This document shows positions 9,297 through 17,709 of a stretch of 64,000 nucleotides of DNA, in pieces. The notes beneath the pieces were generated by a model that saw nothing but the letters and a program-made list of their open reading frames with translations, was not told the origin of the DNA and made no database searches. How positions within the stretch are numbered: position 1 is the first letter of the stretch; every line of letters starts with the position of its first letter. A program made the translations under genes and the position numbers. The stretch is from Neolewinella lacunae (GTDB lineage: Bacteria; Bacteroidota; Bacteroidia; Chitinophagales; Saprospiraceae), in the NCBI RefSeq assembly GCF_014349155.1, contig NZ_JACSIT010000154.1, positions 124,001 to 188,000 of the forward strand, given 5' to 3'.

Positions 9297-10019
9297 TTAG
9301 TCGTAAAGCTGGCGTTGGACGCGTACCTCGGGATGGAGGTAAAGCGCCGTCCATTCGGTCGTCCAGGCTCCCACTACGTGTACGATAATGGTGGGCAACA
9401 GGCTCCCCGATTCCAGGGTGGCGTAGGCCATAATCAGTCCGTAGGGAATGCTGCCCACCGAAATGCGGTTGTTCTTGAAGTAGTGGATCATGCCGTACAT
9501 GCCCGTACTCACCAGCAGGGCCAGCCAGGTGCTGCCAGTATTCATAAATACGGATTGCAGTACCATCCCCCGGAAAAGAAACTCCATGCCCACCAGGTAA
9601 AGCAGCCAGAAAAAGGCGCTGCAGATGCACATGAGCGGTGTCCAGCAGGTCAGGCGAATCTCCGGGTATTCCAGCAAGTGGGCGCGGCCGCGGGTGGAAA
9701 GAAAGTTGAACAGCAGGGTGACGGGCAAGAGGCCCAAGAGCCAATACCCTACCGCAGGACTCCAGGCAAAACTGATCCCCAGGTCGACCAAACTGATGTC
9801 GCCCAACCACTTGAACCAGAACACCATCAGCAGCGGCACCCCGCCAAACAGAAAAGCGCCGAGCAGGCGCCGGCGGAGGATACGGCTGAAGTAAGACGAA
9901 TTAACGTCGTACTGGATCTGGAAAGATTTCGGCAAACGCAGCGAAGGGGACAGCGCGTACCAGAGGATAAAGCCCAGGGTTCCCGTAAGTAGCGACAGGA
10001 TCAGGTAATCGGTAGCCAT
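9297..10019 (-). CDS. CPBP family (Abi/Rce1-like) intramembrane protein
   Basis: A 240-residue polytopic membrane protein with about six to seven hydrophobic segments. The core motif reads GMEFLFRGMVL, equivalent to EExxFRG of CPBP glutamic proteases, with Met in place of the first Glu. A His-containing helix (MYGMIHYFKN) and a third motif helix (LLPTIIVHVVG) follow, as expected for the family. Members either cleave membrane substrates or work in bacteriocin immunity and protein sorting; which applies here is open. The Met substitution may be a phylum variant, since aromatic residues at this spot are not rare in Bacteroidota. It is the first gene of the minus-strand operon ending with the patatin. 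Confidence 0.8.
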   Translation of the reverse strand: MATDYLILSLLTGTLGFILWYALSPSLRLPKSFQIQYDVNSSYFSRILRRRLLGAFLFGGVPLLMVFWFKWLGDISLVDLGISFAWSPAVGYWLLGLLPVTLLFNFLSTRGRAHLLEYPEIRLTCWTPLMCICSAFFWLLYLVGMEFLFRGMVLQSVFMNTGSTWLALLVSTGMYGMIHYFKNNRISVGSIPYGLIMAYATLESGSLLPTIIVHVVGAWTTEWTALYLHPEVRVQRQLYD

Positions 10020-10154
10020 GCTTAAAATGCTGGTGTTGGAGTACAGTTGTATTGCAACAAATTACCAGGATGTTACAACACACTCCAAAAATAGCGGCAT
10101 ATCGGCCCAACTAAAGTTATAAGCTCGCCAGTACCCACGCGGTGGCGCACATTT

Positions 10155-10172
10155 GGGCGCGTTCGCAGGTGC
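10155..10172 (+). repeat. NotI-core repeat, diverged copy
   Basis: GGGCGCGTTCGCAGGTGC, two mismatches from the 18-bp core. It lies 136 bp upstream of the CPBP gene, in the orientation seen before many starts. The surrounding gap (10020-10397) also holds an AT-rich stretch next to the CPBP start, a GACCCC/GGGGTC hairpin and a tandem repeat. Confidence 0.55.
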
Positions 10173-10231
10173 CGGGTGATGGACGCAAAAAAAAGGAAGT
10201 CAAACGCCACTCAGCAAACAGCAAAGCACTT

Positions 10232-10260
10232 CACCCCCCCAGACCCCGGAGGGGTCGAAC
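10232..10260. repeat. C-run plus GACCCC-GGA-GGGGTC hairpin
   Basis: A run of seven C is followed by the perfect palindrome GACCCCGGAGGGGTC (10242-10256). It belongs with other short hairpins between genes of this genome type and could act as a weak terminator. It sits directly before the 39-bp tandem repeat. Confidence 0.5.
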
Positions 10261-10280
10261 TTTAATAACCCCGGATGAAG

Positions 10281-10386
10281 GATGCAAAGCAACCGTAATC
10301 CGGGGATACCCCACGTAAGCATGCAAAGCATCCGTAATCCGGGGATACCCCACGTAAGGATGCAAAGCATCCGTAATCCGGGGTGG
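10281..10386. repeat. 39-bp tandem repeat, about 2.7 copies
   Basis: Units begin at 10282, 10321 and 10360, each starting ATGCAAAGC; the first two contain CCGTAATCCGGGGATACCCC. The period is exactly 39 bp, so the plus-strand reading is a 13-residue repeat (MQSIRNPGIPHVR), though no gene is likely here. The third unit breaks off at CCGGGG. It ends 12 bp before the stop codon of the secreted hydrolase. Confidence 0.85.
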
Positions 10387-10397
10387 GGAGATAAACA

Positions 10398-11819
10398 CTA
10401 CTCAAACCGGGCATCAAGCCAATCCGCGATGGCTTCCAGCGCAACGGGGTCGAAGGTGATCTCAATACTGCCGTACTCCGTGGGAGCGCCCGAATCGGCG
10501 GGTTGGAAGAGGTGGTTCAGGTTGGGCAGGGCAAGAACGGTGGCGTCCTTATTGCCGCTGTAGGCCATGGCTTCGGCGATGGCGTGGAGGTTGGCCAAGT
10601 CGGGGACCTGGGTGTCTTTCGTTCCGTTGATGGCCAGCAGCGGCATGGTCAGCTGCCGCAGGTAATCCCGGGGCTGGAAGGCCAGGAAGTAGCGCATCCA
10701 CGGGGAGGAGAGCGGCCTGACGTACTGTGCGCTGTAGGCTTTGGGGTCGACGATGCTCTGGCGGACGGGCTCAGGCAGGTGATCGAGCTGGGCTTCGATT
10801 TGCCGGGACAATCCTTCCACGTAGGTGGCCTGATCGAGCTGGGTATTTTCCCCGATCCAGCGGTAGGCAGCGCGGATCAGGGGCTCGTCGCGCAAGGTAA
10901 TGGCCTCCGGCACGCCCATGGCTTTGCTGACCAGTCGGCGCTGTTCCAGCATCAGGCTGTCGATGGCTACGCCCGGGGCAGCCAGCAAGACCATGAAGTC
11001 CATTTTTCCATCGGCAACCGCCACCATGGGAGCAATCATACCGCCTTCGCTGTGGCCAGCCATGCCCACCGGCACCCCGGCCAAGGCGGGTTGCTCCCGC
11101 AAAAAGCGGAGGGCGGCCCCGGCGTCAGCGGCCAGATCGGCAGAAGTGGCACTGGAAAAACTCCCCGTGCTCTCCCCCACCCCGCGGTCATCGTAGCGGA
11201 GGACGGCGTAACCCCGCCTGGTCAGGAAATCAGACAGCACCAGAAAGGGACGGTGGTTGATCGGGGGGCCGAGGGCGGAGTTGCGATCCTGGGGGCCAGA
11301 GCCGGAGACCAGAACGAGGGCCGCTTTGGGGCGGTCGCTCGCCGGAAGGGTCAACTCTCCGGCCAGGGTGACGGAGTCGGCCCCGCCGGCGAAGGTGACT
11401 GATTGGCGCAGGTAGGGAAAGTCCTGCGGCTCCTGGGGACGACTGGGGGCATCGGCGGAGGGATAGCCAACGGGCCGCTGGCGGGTAAAGACCAGGGGGA
11501 AATCGGTATTGGCCTGGCGGAAGACGCCGCGGAGTTCCTCTCCATCTTGCGTCCCACTGAAGACGATGCCGAGGGTGGGAACGGTGTAGCTGAATTGCTG
11601 GCCATCGTAGTCGATTTCGGCCAGGTCGATGCGCCGACCGGGCACGGTGGGGTCAGACATCTCCCCGGCCCAGGTGTCTGCCGTCTGGCGGAGTTCCAGT
11701 TTCATGGGCAGTTTGGTCCCCATGGCATCAAGGACGGCAAACCACTCACCCGCCAGCTGGGCCTGGAGGGTGGCCATTCCAAAAAAACATGACAAAAACA
11801 CCGCACGAAGTAGGGCCAT
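10398..11819 (-). CDS. Secreted alpha/beta hydrolase (serine hydrolase)
   Basis: A 473-residue exported protein with signal peptide (MALLRAVFLSCFFGMATLQAQ). The first 110 residues after it form a beta-rich domain (WAGEMSDPTVPGRRIDL) often found before this type of hydrolase. The catalytic domain starts near residue 135 with VTLAGELTLPA. The oxyanion region reads LVSGSGPQDRN and the nucleophile elbow GHSEGG (Ser near residue 258). A late Asp (NGTKDTQVPD) and His (NLNHLFQP) complete the triad. It is probably a periplasmic esterase; the substrate is unknown. Its start faces the start of the Wzi-like gene across a 193-bp gap that contains one NotI-core copy. Confidence 0.85.
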   Translation of the reverse strand: MALLRAVFLSCFFGMATLQAQLAGEWFAVLDAMGTKLPMKLELRQTADTWAGEMSDPTVPGRRIDLAEIDYDGQQFSYTVPTLGIVFSGTQDGEELRGVFRQANTDFPLVFTRQRPVGYPSADAPSRPQEPQDFPYLRQSVTFAGGADSVTLAGELTLPASDRPKAALVLVSGSGPQDRNSALGPPINHRPFLVLSDFLTRRGYAVLRYDDRGVGESTGSFSSATSADLAADAGAALRFLREQPALAGVPVGMAGHSEGGMIAPMVAVADGKMDFMVLLAAPGVAIDSLMLEQRRLVSKAMGVPEAITLRDEPLIRAAYRWIGENTQLDQATYVEGLSRQIEAQLDHLPEPVRQSIVDPKAYSAQYVRPLSSPWMRYFLAFQPRDYLRQLTMPLLAINGTKDTQVPDLANLHAIAEAMAYSGNKDATVLALPNLNHLFQPADSGAPTEYGSIEITFDPVALEAIADWLDARFE

Positions 11820-11945
11820 GACCGGTTAATTTTATAGCCAAAGATAATTCTTTGCCTTAACCCTGCTCGCTATCCCCGTTAATGGCTGAGGATGTTTCGA
11901 GGGGACACTCTCGGGGAGTGTACTTCGCTGGGGCGTCTTTTCCCT

Positions 11946-11963
11946 GCACCTGCGACCGCGCCC
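11946..11963 (-). repeat. NotI-core repeat, one-mismatch copy
   Basis: GCACCTGCGACCGCGCCC, reverse orientation of the core. It ends 50 bp before the start of the Wzi-like gene and reads toward it, in the gap between two divergent genes. Confidence 0.7.
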
Positions 11964-12012
11964 CCTTCGTTTGCCAAGTCCAGGCATGCCCGGGCCGTCG
12001 TACCTTTCGGCC

Positions 12013-13800
12013 ATGTTGCAGCGCCTACCTTACCTCCTTTCTCTCCTCGGTATTCTTCTGCTGGGCCCGGTGTGGCTGCCTGGCCAGGGCAGTCCGCTGC
12101 CGACGGATGACGAGCACTACGAACTGCTCCGCCGACTGGCCATCCGCTACGGCTACGCGGGTTTTGAGCGACCGGCCACCGACCTGGCCCTCCGGCCCGT
12201 CAACCGCGCCGGGGCCGTTCGCCTCGCCAAAACTTACCTCGAGCGCTACGCCGCAGACCTGACGAAGACCGATCGCTACCGCCTGCAACGCTTTTTTGAC
12301 GACAACAACGAGTGGCTCGCCCTGCCCCCTCTGGCCCCCGCCGATGACGGCGACCGCGCCGCCTATGACCTGGGAGAAGCCTTCGCTACGGCCTCCGAGC
12401 AAAGCCCGTTGTACCGCCAACAAAAACCCCTCCTGGGGCTCCTCTACCCCACTCCGGCCAACCTGCTGGAGGTCAACCGCCCCGACTTTTACCTCCGCCT
12501 CAATCCCGTCATCGACTTCCGCTACGGCAAGCAAAAAGACGACGCCGAAGACTATTTCTACAACCGCCGGGGACTGCGCCTGCGGGCTGGCGTGGACGAC
12601 CGCATTTTTCTTCACTTCGAGATCCTGGAAACCCAGCGGGGCTTGCCAGATTACGTGCGGCAGTACCGGAACCGCTTCGGGGCGCTGCCCGGCGCGGGCT
12701 TCCTGAAAACGTACCAGCTCGATGTGGCCAACGTCCAGAACGGGGCAGATTACCTCAACGGGCAGGGTTACGTCTCCGCCGACCTGACCCGGCACGTCGG
12801 GGCCCGCCTTGGCTACGGCAACCACTTCATTGGCGACGGCGAGCGCTCGTTGCTGCTCAGCGATTTCAGCAACAACTACCCTTACCTGGAGCTGAACTGG
12901 CGCATCTGGAAATTCCACTACCGTAACCTTTTTGCGGAACTGACCAACGGACCGACGCGGGCCACGCCGACGGGCGTGCCGCTAACCAAAAAGTACCTCG
13001 CCGCCCACCACCTTTCCATCAACCTGGGGCAGCGCCTTACCCTCGGCCTGTTCGAAGCGGTGGTAATGAACCGGGAAGACGGTTTTGACCTGGCCTACCT
13101 CAATCCCATCATCCTTTACCGTACCATTGAGCAGAGTGTGGGCAGCCCCGATAACGCCATCGTGGGGCTCACGGGCCGCTACCAGACGCCGTGGCGCATT
13201 GAGGCCTACGGGCAGTTCATCCTGGATGAATTCAAGTTCGATGAGCTCTTCGTGGAGCGACGGGGCTGGTGGGCCAACAAATTCGGCTACCAGCTCGGGG
13301 CCCGCTACGTGGACGCCTTTGGCCTCAGGCAACTGGATCTGGTGGTGGAGCGCAACCTCGTGCGGCCCTACACCTATACCCACCGGGGACTGAGCAACTA
13401 CACCCACTTCGCCATGGCCCTGGCCCATCCGCTGGGGGCCAATTTCCGGGAATCGCTCGTCGGGCTGGATTACCGCCCGCTGCCGCGCCTGCACCTCCGC
13501 GGCCGGCTTTACCTCATCGAGCAGGGCGAAGGCAGCGCGGACCGCGTAGTGGGCGAAAACATCAACGTTTCCCACGAGCTGCGGGAAATGGATTTTGGCA
13601 ACGAAATTGGGCAGGGCATCAATTACCAGAACACCCTAATGACCCTGCGCGGCAGCTACGAACTCAAGCCCAACCTTTGGCTGGAAGGGGAATACATCTC
13701 CCGCAACAAAGACTCCCAGAGCGCCGACCGCGACCTGCTAACCTCCGTGCTGAACTTCGGGGTGCGCTGGAATGTGGCGCGGCGGGATGATGGGTTTTGA
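12013..13800 (+). CDS. Wzi-like outer membrane beta-barrel protein
   Basis: A 595-residue protein; the ATG at 12013 is chosen over the upstream in-frame ATG because it opens a signal peptide (MLQRLPYLLSLLGILLLGPV). After a helical periplasmic-looking part (residues 30-160), many alternating aromatic strands follow (DFYLRLNPVIDFRYG, YPYLELNWRIWKFHY, HLSINLGQRLTLGLFEAVV), typical of an 18-stranded barrel. The order and spacing resemble capsule assembly protein Wzi, which binds surface polysaccharide. The sequence ends with a barrel strand (SVLNFGVRWNVARR). It is convergent with the acyltransferase gene, with 9 bp between the stops. Confidence 0.7.
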   Translation: MLQRLPYLLSLLGILLLGPVWLPGQGSPLPTDDEHYELLRRLAIRYGYAGFERPATDLALRPVNRAGAVRLAKTYLERYAADLTKTDRYRLQRFFDDNNEWLALPPLAPADDGDRAAYDLGEAFATASEQSPLYRQQKPLLGLLYPTPANLLEVNRPDFYLRLNPVIDFRYGKQKDDAEDYFYNRRGLRLRAGVDDRIFLHFEILETQRGLPDYVRQYRNRFGALPGAGFLKTYQLDVANVQNGADYLNGQGYVSADLTRHVGARLGYGNHFIGDGERSLLLSDFSNNYPYLELNWRIWKFHYRNLFAELTNGPTRATPTGVPLTKKYLAAHHLSINLGQRLTLGLFEAVVMNREDGFDLAYLNPIILYRTIEQSVGSPDNAIVGLTGRYQTPWRIEAYGQFILDEFKFDELFVERRGWWANKFGYQLGARYVDAFGLRQLDLVVERNLVRPYTYTHRGLSNYTHFAMALAHPLGANFRESLVGLDYRPLPRLHLRGRLYLIEQGEGSADRVVGENINVSHELREMDFGNEIGQGINYQNTLMTLRGSYELKPNLWLEGEYISRNKDSQSADRDLLTSVLNFGVRWNVARRDDGF

Positions 13801-13809
13801 GGGGGGCTC

Positions 13810-14736
13810 TCACCACTCATACTCCGCCGCCAAATAATCCTTGCCCTGCAAAGCTTCGGCGGCAGCGGGGGCAACTCCCCGCTTCCAACGGCGGTGCGTC
13901 CAGAGCCAGGGCGTGGGGTCCCGCTGGATTTCTTTTTCCAGGATGCGGACAAAAGCCTCGGTAATGAAGCCGGGGGTCTCTTCACGCGGAGCATCCGTGA
14001 TCGGGATGAGGCGGGAGACATAGTGGCCGCGGCTATCCATGCGTAAATTCATGTAAAACACGGGGCGGTTGTGGCGCACGGCGTTGCGTTCGGGGCCCGC
14101 CAGAAAACTCGTGGTGCGTTCCAGGAAATGGGACCAGTGTACTTTTTCCCAGGCGTGGTTGCTCGGGGACTGGTCGGCAATAAAAATTTCGATGGCCGGG
14201 CGGACGGGGTCGGCAGCAAAGTATTCGTCCACTTCCCGGCGGCTGACCAGGTAAAGCCCCGTGCGTTCGCGGTTTTTGCGGATCATGGCGTCCATCGCCG
14301 GGTTCTTGAGCGGGCTGTAGATGGCCATGACGGTGAAATCCGGGAAGATGGCCGGGAAAGAGAGGGCGGCAATTTCCCAGTTGGCGTAGTGCCCGCCCAC
14401 CACCATCACGCTGCGCCCGGCGGCCGCGTAGGGGGCCAGCAGTTCGGGGTTTTCCACCCGGCAACGCTCGATGCTTTCGGGGACGGACATCGAAAAGAGC
14501 TTGATCGACTCGGCCAGCGAATCGAAAAAATAGCGGTAAAACTGCCGGGCTTGCGTGCGTACTTCTGCCTCCGTCCAGGCGGGAAAAGACCCGCGCAGGT
14601 TGGCCAAAACCACCTCCCGGCGGTAGCCCAACACCCGGTAGCCCAGCCAGTAGCCAGCACGGCCGACGGCGTAGAGGACAGGCAATGGGAGCCGACTCAG
14701 CGGCAGCAACATCAGGTAATAAAAGAGCTGGGCCAT
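13810..14736 (-). CDS. LpxL/HtrB-like lipid A acyltransferase
   Basis: A 308-residue inner membrane enzyme. The N-terminus is a membrane anchor (FYYLMLLPLSRLPLPVLYAV) followed by YRREVVLANLRGSFP. The catalytic motif HxxxxE is seen as GGHYANWE (near residue 117). A second conserved block is MAIYSPLKNPAMD, and ADQSPSNHAW matches the family's DQSP segment. Such enzymes add the secondary acyl chains to lipid A; in Bacteroidota related proteins also acylate aminolipids, so the acceptor is not certain. It does not form an operon with the MerR gene, which ends 56 bp upstream on the same strand. Confidence 0.85.
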   Translation of the reverse strand: MAQLFYYLMLLPLSRLPLPVLYAVGRAGYWLGYRVLGYRREVVLANLRGSFPAWTEAEVRTQARQFYRYFFDSLAESIKLFSMSVPESIERCRVENPELLAPYAAAGRSVMVVGGHYANWEIAALSFPAIFPDFTVMAIYSPLKNPAMDAMIRKNRERTGLYLVSRREVDEYFAADPVRPAIEIFIADQSPSNHAWEKVHWSHFLERTTSFLAGPERNAVRHNRPVFYMNLRMDSRGHYVSRLIPITDAPREETPGFITEAFVRILEKEIQRDPTPWLWTHRRWKRGVAPAAAEALQGKDYLAAEYEW

Positions 14737-14791
14737 GGCCCAAAGGTAGCCTTAGTGATCCGAAAAGGGACGGTGCCAGTTGTCCAAGTGC

Positions 14792-15124
14792 TTACTTCAG
14801 CAAGTCTTGCAGGCGCTGCCGTACGGCCAGCAGGCGCTCAATCACCTCTTCCTTGGCCGCTGGCGTCTTCTTGCCGTTGGTGATGGCCTTGCGCGCCCCC
14901 TCAATGGTGAAGCCCCGGTCTTTGAGCAGGTGGTGGATTTCTTCCAGCTGCCGGATGTTTTCCTTGGTAAAGCGCCGTTCGCCGCGGCTGTTTTTGCTGG
15001 GCTTGAGGTGGGGGAACTCCTTATCCCAAAACCGGATCTGGGAGGCGTTCACCCCCAGCCGCTCGGCCACTTCGCCGATCGAGTAATAGAGTTTGAGGTC
15101 GTCATCGCGCTCTTCCTTGGCCAT
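14792..15124 (-). CDS. MerR family transcriptional regulator
   Basis: A 110-residue regulator. The frame is open to 15283, but the conserved part begins just after the ATG at 15124. The winged-helix DNA-binding domain is clear: YYSIGEVAERLGVNASQIRF, then WDKEFPHLKPSKNSRGERRF, then a helix RQLEEIHHLLKDRGFTIEGA. The remaining part is a coiled coil for dimer formation; there is no Cys-rich effector site, so it is not a classic metal sensor. This type is common in Bacteroidota near genes of envelope synthesis; its target is unknown. It is divergent from cdsA, sharing a 204-bp upstream region. Confidence 0.85.
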   Translation of the reverse strand: MAKEERDDDLKLYYSIGEVAERLGVNASQIRFWDKEFPHLKPSKNSRGERRFTKENIRQLEEIHHLLKDRGFTIEGARKAITNGKKTPAAKEEVIERLLAVRQRLQDLLK

Positions 15125-15328
15125 ATTGCGGTGCATTTGGGCCAAAAAGGTAAGCTTTTTTTCGCGCACCTGGCGCGGGAGGGTCAGCAGCAGCCGCAAC
15201 TGCCCGCAGCGCACCGCCCGGCCGCCCTGCTTTTGGCGGGGGATTGGCCCGGTAGCCCCGTCCTCCACCGGGACATTTGCCAATCCGTCTTATCTTGCCC
15301 CCAAAGCCCCCGCTCGGGAAGAAGTTGC

Positions 15329-16168
15329 ATGCAAGGACTTTGGAGAAGACTCACCACCGCCGTTATTTTCGTTGTCATTATGGTTGCCGGCCATTACACG
15401 GGCGAGTACACCTTCAGTGCCCTCTTCCTGATCATCACGGGGGGCTGCCTGTGGGAGTTCTTTGGGATGACCCTCGATTTGCATACCCGGCGGGATAAAA
15501 TCCGCAAGGCCCTCGGTGTTGCACTGGGCTTAATGCCTTTTGTGCTGGTGACGGCGCTGAGCCTGCTGAAAGTCAAGGAGCCCGAAAATTTCATCACCCT
15601 GGCCAGCCTCCTCTTCTCTCCCTTCGTTTTCACCATCTTCATCTACGAACTGTACAGCAACAGCAAAGAACCTTTCGCCAACATCGCCTTCATGGTTTTG
15701 GGGCTTTTTTACATCGGCGTGCCTTTCGCTTTGCTGGACTTCATCGCCTTCGACGGCGAAAACAACTTCAACGGCCGGGTGGTGCTCGGCCTGCTGGTAC
15801 TGACCTGGGTGAACGATACGGGGGCCTACCTCACGGGCAGCCTCATTGGCAAAACGCCACTTTTTCCCCGCATCAGTCCCAATAAAACCTGGGAAGGCAC
15901 CACGGGAGGCTTCATCACCACCATCGTATTTGGTTACCTGCTGAGCTTAATTTTTCACGAGATCCCGCTGGTACAGTGGGTAGGGCTGGCCGTCATCGTG
16001 GCCGTCTTCGGTGGCCTGGGCGACCTGGTGGAAAGCATGCTCAAGCGCAGCGTAGGCGTCAAAGACAGCGGCAACCTCCTGCCCGGCCACGGGGGCCTGC
16101 TCGATCGTTTTGACGCCTTCATTTTCGTCATCCCTTTTGCCTCCGCCTACCTCCTGTACCTCCGCTAG
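15329..16168 (+). CDS. cdsA: Phosphatidate cytidylyltransferase
   Basis: A 279-residue inner membrane enzyme that makes CDP-diacylglycerol from CTP and phosphatidic acid, the branch point of phospholipid synthesis. The start is the ATG at 15329 (MQGLWRRLTTAVIFVVIMV); the longer open frame upstream overlaps the divergent MerR gene and looks non-coding. About eight hydrophobic segments are visible. The CDP-alcohol signature lies near the C-terminus: SMLKRSVGVKDSGNLL followed by PGHGGLLDRFDAF. The motif DTGAYLTGSLIGKTPLFPRI holds catalytic Asp and basic residues. The length matches the family. A NotI-core repeat lies 34 bp after its stop. Confidence 0.95.
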   Translation: MQGLWRRLTTAVIFVVIMVAGHYTGEYTFSALFLIITGGCLWEFFGMTLDLHTRRDKIRKALGVALGLMPFVLVTALSLLKVKEPENFITLASLLFSPFVFTIFIYELYSNSKEPFANIAFMVLGLFYIGVPFALLDFIAFDGENNFNGRVVLGLLVLTWVNDTGAYLTGSLIGKTPLFPRISPNKTWEGTTGGFITTIVFGYLLSLIFHEIPLVQWVGLAVIVAVFGGLGDLVESMLKRSVGVKDSGNLLPGHGGLLDRFDAFIFVIPFASAYLLYLR

Positions 16169-16202
16169 CGGGGCAAGGCCAGCCGGGGGTGGATGCACTG
16201 AT

Positions 16203-16220
16203 GGGCGCGGCCGCAGGTAC
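16203..16220 (+). repeat. NotI-core repeat
   Basis: GGGCGCGGCCGCAGGTAC, one mismatch, followed by CAGGGAAGTGAGGCAAAGAGCA, which fits the extended part of the family. It lies between the convergent stops of cdsA and the next gene. Confidence 0.8.
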
Positions 16221-16281
16221 CAGGGAAGTGAGGCAAAGAGCAGTGAACGGAAAGCGGGCGGAATAGCCTCACATACGGTGG

Positions 16282-17142
16282 TTACTTTTTCTTATGCTTC
16301 GGCTCCCAGATCAGGCGCACAAAAGAACTGAGCCTTTCGTTTTCCCGACTGACCGGAATCCCGGCGACGATGCCAATCAACAAATTATCGGCGATCCCCA
16401 GGCGCATCTGGGGCCGGATGGTCATATCAAAGTCGCGCTCGTCCAAGGTTTTGTTAAACTCCACACCAATAAAATTCCTGGTGCCCGGAATCATGTAGTG
16501 AAAACTTGTGTTGGCATCGTAGATCGTGTGAAAAACCTCGGTGTGGAAATTTTGCTCTACCGTAGGCCCCGTGTAAATCAGGCTATGGAAATTGTTGCCC
16601 CAGCGCTTAGCGACTACCAGAAAAGGATTATACACATTCCCTTTGATGAACGGCTTGCCAAAGCTTGCAAAGTCCGATAATTCCAGTTCGTTGATGTAGC
16701 CGATAGCCATGGAGGTGGCCCGCTGTTCATTGACGTAGAAGGACCATTGGGCCGCAACTTTCAGGCTGTTGAGCCGATTAGAAGGAACGTCCTCCCTTCC
16801 CGTCCCATTCACCGCCGAATAAAAGGTGAACGGCAGTTCGACTTCCAGACCCAATCGGTCCATTGGTGCCCATTCGTACTCAACGAGCGCTTCGTAAGAA
16901 TCGAAGTTCAGGTTATCCGTAAGGCCCAAGCCAATGTTCCACTCTTTCTCCCCTTTTCTTGCGCCTAAATCACGGATCAGGTCAATGTAGAGGGGTTCGG
17001 CGTGCAAGACCTTTGCAGGCTCCAAGTCGCCTTCGTGTTGTTGAATGTAAATACTGTCTTTCTCTGCGGCCGTGGTTTGAGCATACAGGCCGATCATTGG
17101 TGACAATACGAGGATTGACACCATCATTTTTTTGAGGTACAT
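16282..17142 (-). CDS. Exported protein of the HAEPLYIDLIRDLGARKGEKEWN family
   Basis: A 286-residue exported protein (signal MVSILVLSPMIGLYAQ). Its hallmark is the sequence HAEPLYIDLIRDLGARKGE at about residues 47-65. The rest is rich in aromatic beta strands (YEALVEYEWAPMDRLGLEVE) and ends with LIWEPKHKKK, resembling a small outer membrane barrel. I recall this family in Bacteroidota next to metal efflux genes; none are in this window. Codon use and base composition are more AT-rich than in flanking genes, as in the neighbour at 17217, suggesting joint gain by transfer. Its biochemical role is unknown. Confidence 0.7.
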   Translation of the reverse strand: MYLKKMMVSILVLSPMIGLYAQTTAAEKDSIYIQQHEGDLEPAKVLHAEPLYIDLIRDLGARKGEKEWNIGLGLTDNLNFDSYEALVEYEWAPMDRLGLEVELPFTFYSAVNGTGREDVPSNRLNSLKVAAQWSFYVNEQRATSMAIGYINELELSDFASFGKPFIKGNVYNPFLVVAKRWGNNFHSLIYTGPTVEQNFHTEVFHTIYDANTSFHYMIPGTRNFIGVEFNKTLDERDFDMTIRPQMRLGIADNLLIGIVAGIPVSRENERLSSFVRLIWEPKHKKK

Positions 17143-17216
17143 ATTGATTTGTTGAAAGCATTAGAAGTTCGTCCCGCCCCCCAATGGGGACAGGAGCAAT
17201 GTTGCTGGCAAACAAA

Positions 17217-17630
17217 TCAAAATCGGGGGGGAGGGGCCGCTGTTTCCAGGAAGCCTTTGGTTAGACAGGCTTCATAATGGGTCAGCGTTTTTTTTCGCAC
17301 CACTATTGTAGGGGGCAGCGGCGTCTCCAATGCGATTGGGAGAGGCCATAGTCCTATTTTGAGGTTATTTTTCTTGTTGTGGTCTTCTGCATCGTGATCG
17401 TCAAACTCTGTAAAGGCATCTTCAAAACCTAAAATGGTTTCTACCAAAAACTCCACAATACTTTCCTGGTCATTATACGACAAATCTTCCGCGAAATGCT
17501 GTGGAAGGTGGTCAATGGCATCTACACTGATGTTGAACAAATGAAGGCCCATCAGCCCCCAAAGGGCCTTAGAAAATATACTATTTCTCAACTGGGTAAT
17601 CACCGTATGCAAACGTTTTACCTGACGCAC
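17217..17630 (-). CDS. Small uncharacterised protein paired with the HAEPLYID-family gene
   Basis: A 137-residue protein. A hydrophobic N-terminal stretch (FSKALWGLMGLHLFNISVDA) may be a signal or anchor. A typical block follows: YNDQESIVEFLVETILGFED, then an acidic, His-containing segment (EFDDHDAEDHNKKNN) that could bind divalent metal. The C-terminus is basic and proline-rich. It lies 74 bp upstream of the HAEPLYID-family gene on the same strand and has the same AT-richer composition. I recall similar small proteins near heavy-metal efflux operons in this phylum, but the function is undescribed as far as I know. Confidence 0.6.
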   Translation of the reverse strand: MRQVKRLHTVITQLRNSIFSKALWGLMGLHLFNISVDAIDHLPQHFAEDLSYNDQESIVEFLVETILGFEDAFTEFDDHDAEDHNKKNNLKIGLWPLPIALETPLPPTIVVRKKTLTHYEACLTKGFLETAAPPPRF

Positions 17631-17652
17631 TTATTATTAATCCCCTAACCCG

Positions 17653-17670
17653 GCACCTGCGGCCGCGCCC
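17653..17670 (-). repeat. NotI-core repeat
   Basis: An exact reverse copy, GCACCTGCGGCCGCGCCC, preceded by CCCG as in several other copies. It lies between the permease stop and the start of the small uncharacterised gene. Confidence 0.85.
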
Positions 17671-17709
17671 CAGGCACAATACCCTACCAGCTAGCCCCCT
17701 CTGCCCCGG

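Noticed and set aside
9680-9697. GGGCGCGGCCGCGGGTGG inside the CPBP gene, two mismatches from the repeat core
   Set aside because: Lacks the extended flank and encodes ordinary residues of the protein; counted as chance.
8349-9992. 547-residue frame antisense to the flavoprotein and CPBP genes
   Set aside because: Composition artefact of GC-rich DNA; the opposite strand has clear FAD-binding and CPBP motifs.
10281-10386. Possible CRISPR array
   Set aside because: The units are contiguous with no variable spacers and no cas genes are near.
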